This document shows positions 5,909 through 7,505 of a stretch of DNA of 7,505 bases, piece by piece; the first letter of the stretch is position 1, and every line of letters starts with the position of its first letter. The position numbers were made by a program, and so were the translations under genes. The stretch is taken from assembly GCA_946633275.1 (NCBI GenBank), contig CAMPAT010000032.1, forward strand, positions 1 through 7,505, in the 5' to 3' direction. The notes under the pieces were generated by a model, which was not told where the DNA came from, searched no databases, and saw only the letters and a program-made list of their open reading frames with translations. The stretch is from an uncultured Clostridia bacterium (GTDB taxonomy: Bacteria > Bacillota > Clostridia > Oscillospirales > Acutalibacteraceae).

Positions 5909-7240
5909 ATGTCAAAACCGGTAGTTGCCATTGTCGGCAGACCGAATGTTGGCAAATCAACACTTTTTAACAAGTTAATCGGCGCGAGAATGTCCATTGT
6001 CGACGATACTCCCGGCGTTACAAGAGACAGAATTTACGGAGATTGCGAATGGCTCAATCATAAGTTTCTTCTCGTCGACACAGGCGGTATAGAGCCTCAT
6101 AGCGACGACATTATCCTCAAGCAGATGCGCTCACAGGCGCAAATCGCTATTGAAACTGCTGATGTGATTGTTCTCGTTTGTGATATACGGTGCGGTGTTG
6201 TTGCCAGCGACCAGGATGTTGCCGCAATGCTGCTCAGAAGCAATAAGCCCATTGTCCTTTGTGTAAATAAATGCGACAAAATCGGCGAGCCTGACCCTGA
6301 GTTTTATGAATTTTATAATCTTGGACTCGGCGACCCGATTGCCGTTTCATCTGTGCACGGACACGGTACCGGTGACTTGCTTGATGAGGTGATCAAGTAT
6401 TTTCCTGAGCAGGAAGATGATGAAGAAGACGATGAAGAAATTATCAATGTTGCCGTTATCGGTAAACCGAACGCCGGTAAATCATCGCTCGTTAACTTCA
6501 TCAGCGGAACTGAGCGCGCGATAGTTTCCGATATAGCAGGAACAACGCGCGACGCCACGGATACATATATCGAAAATGAATACGGTAAGTTCAACTTTAT
6601 TGATACTGCAGGACTTCGCAGAAAGAGCAGAGTTAATGATGATATTGAAAAGTATTCAATTATCAGAGCAAGAATGTCCGTAGAGAGAGCCAACGTTTGC
6701 GTAATTATGATTGACGCTACGGAAGGCTTCACCGAGCAGGACAGCAAAGTCGCAGGAATTGCTCTTGAGCAAGGTAAAGCGTGCATTATAGCCGTTAATA
6801 AGTGGGACGCCGTTGAAAAAGACGGCAACACAATGAAGGAATTTCGCAATAAGCTCGCCGTTGACTTTTCATTTATGTCATACGCCCCGGTTATCTTTAT
6901 ATCAGCTAAAACAGGTCAGAGAATAGATAAGCTTTTTGAAACGATAGTTTATGTACATTCTCAGAATTCAATGCGAATTTCAACCGGCAGGCTTAACGAG
7001 GTACTTGCTGTTGCGACTGCTCGAGTTCAACCGCCTACTGATAAGGGAAGAAGACTTAAGATTTACTATATGACTCAGGCGTCCACAAGACCGCCTACAT
7101 TCGTATTCTTTGTAAACAGAGCGGATTTATTTCATTTTTCATATCAGCGATATCTTGAAAATCAAATCAGAGAAATATTCGGTCTTACTGGCACACCTGT
7201 CAGATTTATTGTCCGGGAAAGGGGAGAAGGCAAAAAATGA
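5909..7240 (+). CDS. der: Der (EngA), double-domain GTPase for 50S ribosome assembly
   Basis: A 443-residue GTPase, a normal length for Der, which uses two tandem G domains and a C-terminal KH-like domain to mature the 50S subunit. Domain 1 has G1 GRPNVGKST (10-18), the TRDR switch (38-41), G3 DTGG (57-60) and G4 NKCD (120-123). Domain 2 has G1 GKPNAGKS (185-192), TTRD (212-215), G3 DTAG (232-235) and G4 NKWD (297-300). The KH-like region is about 350-443 and includes RPPTFVFFVN. The linker between the G domains is a short, highly acidic stretch (EQEDDEEDDEE, 167-177). The stop codon overlaps the plsY start as ATGA, so translation of plsY is probably coupled. Der and the upstream L32/DUF177 genes share a role in large-subunit biogenesis. 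No der-specific promoter is visible. Confidence 0.98.
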   Translation: MSKPVVAIVGRPNVGKSTLFNKLIGARMSIVDDTPGVTRDRIYGDCEWLNHKFLLVDTGGIEPHSDDIILKQMRSQAQIAIETADVIVLVCDIRCGVVASDQDVAAMLLRSNKPIVLCVNKCDKIGEPDPEFYEFYNLGLGDPIAVSSVHGHGTGDLLDEVIKYFPEQEDDEEDDEEIINVAVIGKPNAGKSSLVNFISGTERAIVSDIAGTTRDATDTYIENEYGKFNFIDTAGLRRKSRVNDDIEKYSIIRARMSVERANVCVIMIDATEGFTEQDSKVAGIALEQGKACIIAVNKWDAVEKDGNTMKEFRNKLAVDFSFMSYAPVIFISAKTGQRIDKLFETIVYVHSQNSMRISTGRLNEVLAVATARVQPPTDKGRRLKIYYMTQASTRPPTFVFFVNRADLFHFSYQRYLENQIREIFGLTGTPVRFIVRERGEGKK

Positions 7241-7505
7241 TAGTTTTAGAATTCATTCTTGTTGCGATTATTTCCTATCTCCTCGGCAGCCTTAATTTCG
7301 GTGTTATTCTCTCTCGCAGAATGGAACACGACGACGTAAGAAATCACGGAAGCGGTAACGCAGGCTCAACTAATATGCTCAGGAATTATGGCAAACTGCC
7401 TGCATTACTTACTATTGTCGGTGATATGGCAAAAGTAGCCGTTGCAATCATTATTGCGCTTGCAATTATAAAGACTAAGGATTTGTCAAAGTATAGTGCG
7501 TTTAA
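7237..7505 (+). CDS. plsY: Glycerol-3-phosphate acyltransferase PlsY, N-terminal part (cut by the right edge)
   Basis: A membrane enzyme that transfers the acyl group of acyl-phosphate to glycerol-3-phosphate, the first step of phospholipid synthesis in most Firmicutes. 89 codons are visible out of about 200. The first hydrophobic segment is residues 3-25 (VLEFILVAIISYLLGSLNFG). It is followed by the catalytic loop HGSGNAGSTNMLRNYGK, matching the family motif GSGNxGxTNxLR, then a second membrane segment containing GDMAK. In most PlsY proteins as I recall them this last motif reads GDxxKG, whereas here Val follows the Lys. Asn also replaces a usual Pro in the first segment (SLNFG). The ATG overlaps the der stop by four bases. 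AAAGGGGAG at 7218-7226 within der supplies the ribosome binding site. der-plsY, often followed by gpsA, is a common clostridial arrangement. Confidence 0.94.
   Translation, partial: MIVLEFILVAIISYLLGSLNFGVILSRRMEHDDVRNHGSGNAGSTNMLRNYGKLPALLTIVGDMAKVAVAIIIALAIIKTKDLSKYSAF

Noticed and set aside
6313..6849. Long minus-strand open frame inside der
   Set aside because: It is a shadow of the der codons: serine runs mirror the acidic linker, there is no start signal, and the plus-strand frame is fully explained by a conserved GTPase.

Overview
The window looks like a chromosomal housekeeping stretch from a low-to-moderate GC Firmicute, most likely a clostridium of the Ruminococcaceae/Oscillospirales type. 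This is inferred from strong AGGAGG-type ribosome binding sites, sigma-A-like promoters in AT-rich gaps, a DUF1540 small protein, a four-cysteine (C+) L32, a Cys-rich C-terminus on the DUF177 protein, and the gene orders tig-clpP-clpX and der-plsY. No database search was possible, so the taxonomic call is inference. Nothing in the window suggests a mobile element, CRISPR array, RNA gene or recent transfer.

Layout. (1) 1-800: the 3' part of threonine synthase (thrC), cut by the left edge. It ends at a GC-rich hairpin (807-827) that appears to serve both strands. (2) 836-1009, minus strand: a 57-residue Cys-rich DUF1540 protein converging on thrC. (3) 1070-1753: a calcineurin-like metallophosphoesterase, divergent from the DUF1540 gene across a 60-base gap. 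(4) 1846-5055: a protein quality-control operon of trigger factor (tig), ClpP and ClpX behind an extended -10 promoter. (5) 5134-5850: a DUF177/YceD protein and ribosomal protein L32 (rpmF), behind an exact-consensus sigma-A promoter that carries a perfect dyad over its -10 box. A hairpin terminator follows rpmF. (6) 5909-7505: der (double-domain ribosome-assembly GTPase), overlapping by four bases with plsY (glycerol-3-phosphate acyltransferase), which runs off the right edge.

How the genes work together. Trigger factor handles nascent chains at the ribosome exit, while ClpX unfolds substrates and feeds them to ClpP, so region 4 couples folding and degradation. Region 5 and der concern 50S subunit biogenesis (YceD-family protein linked to 23S rRNA, L32, Der). 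plsY begins phospholipid synthesis. All main genes look intact, with their catalytic motifs present. I did not find a new biological system. The points worth a second look are small: the dyad and tandem repeat at the DUF177-rpmF promoter, the terminator directly in front of der with no visible der promoter, a longer loop after the catalytic His of ClpP, and the uncharacterised DUF1540 protein.
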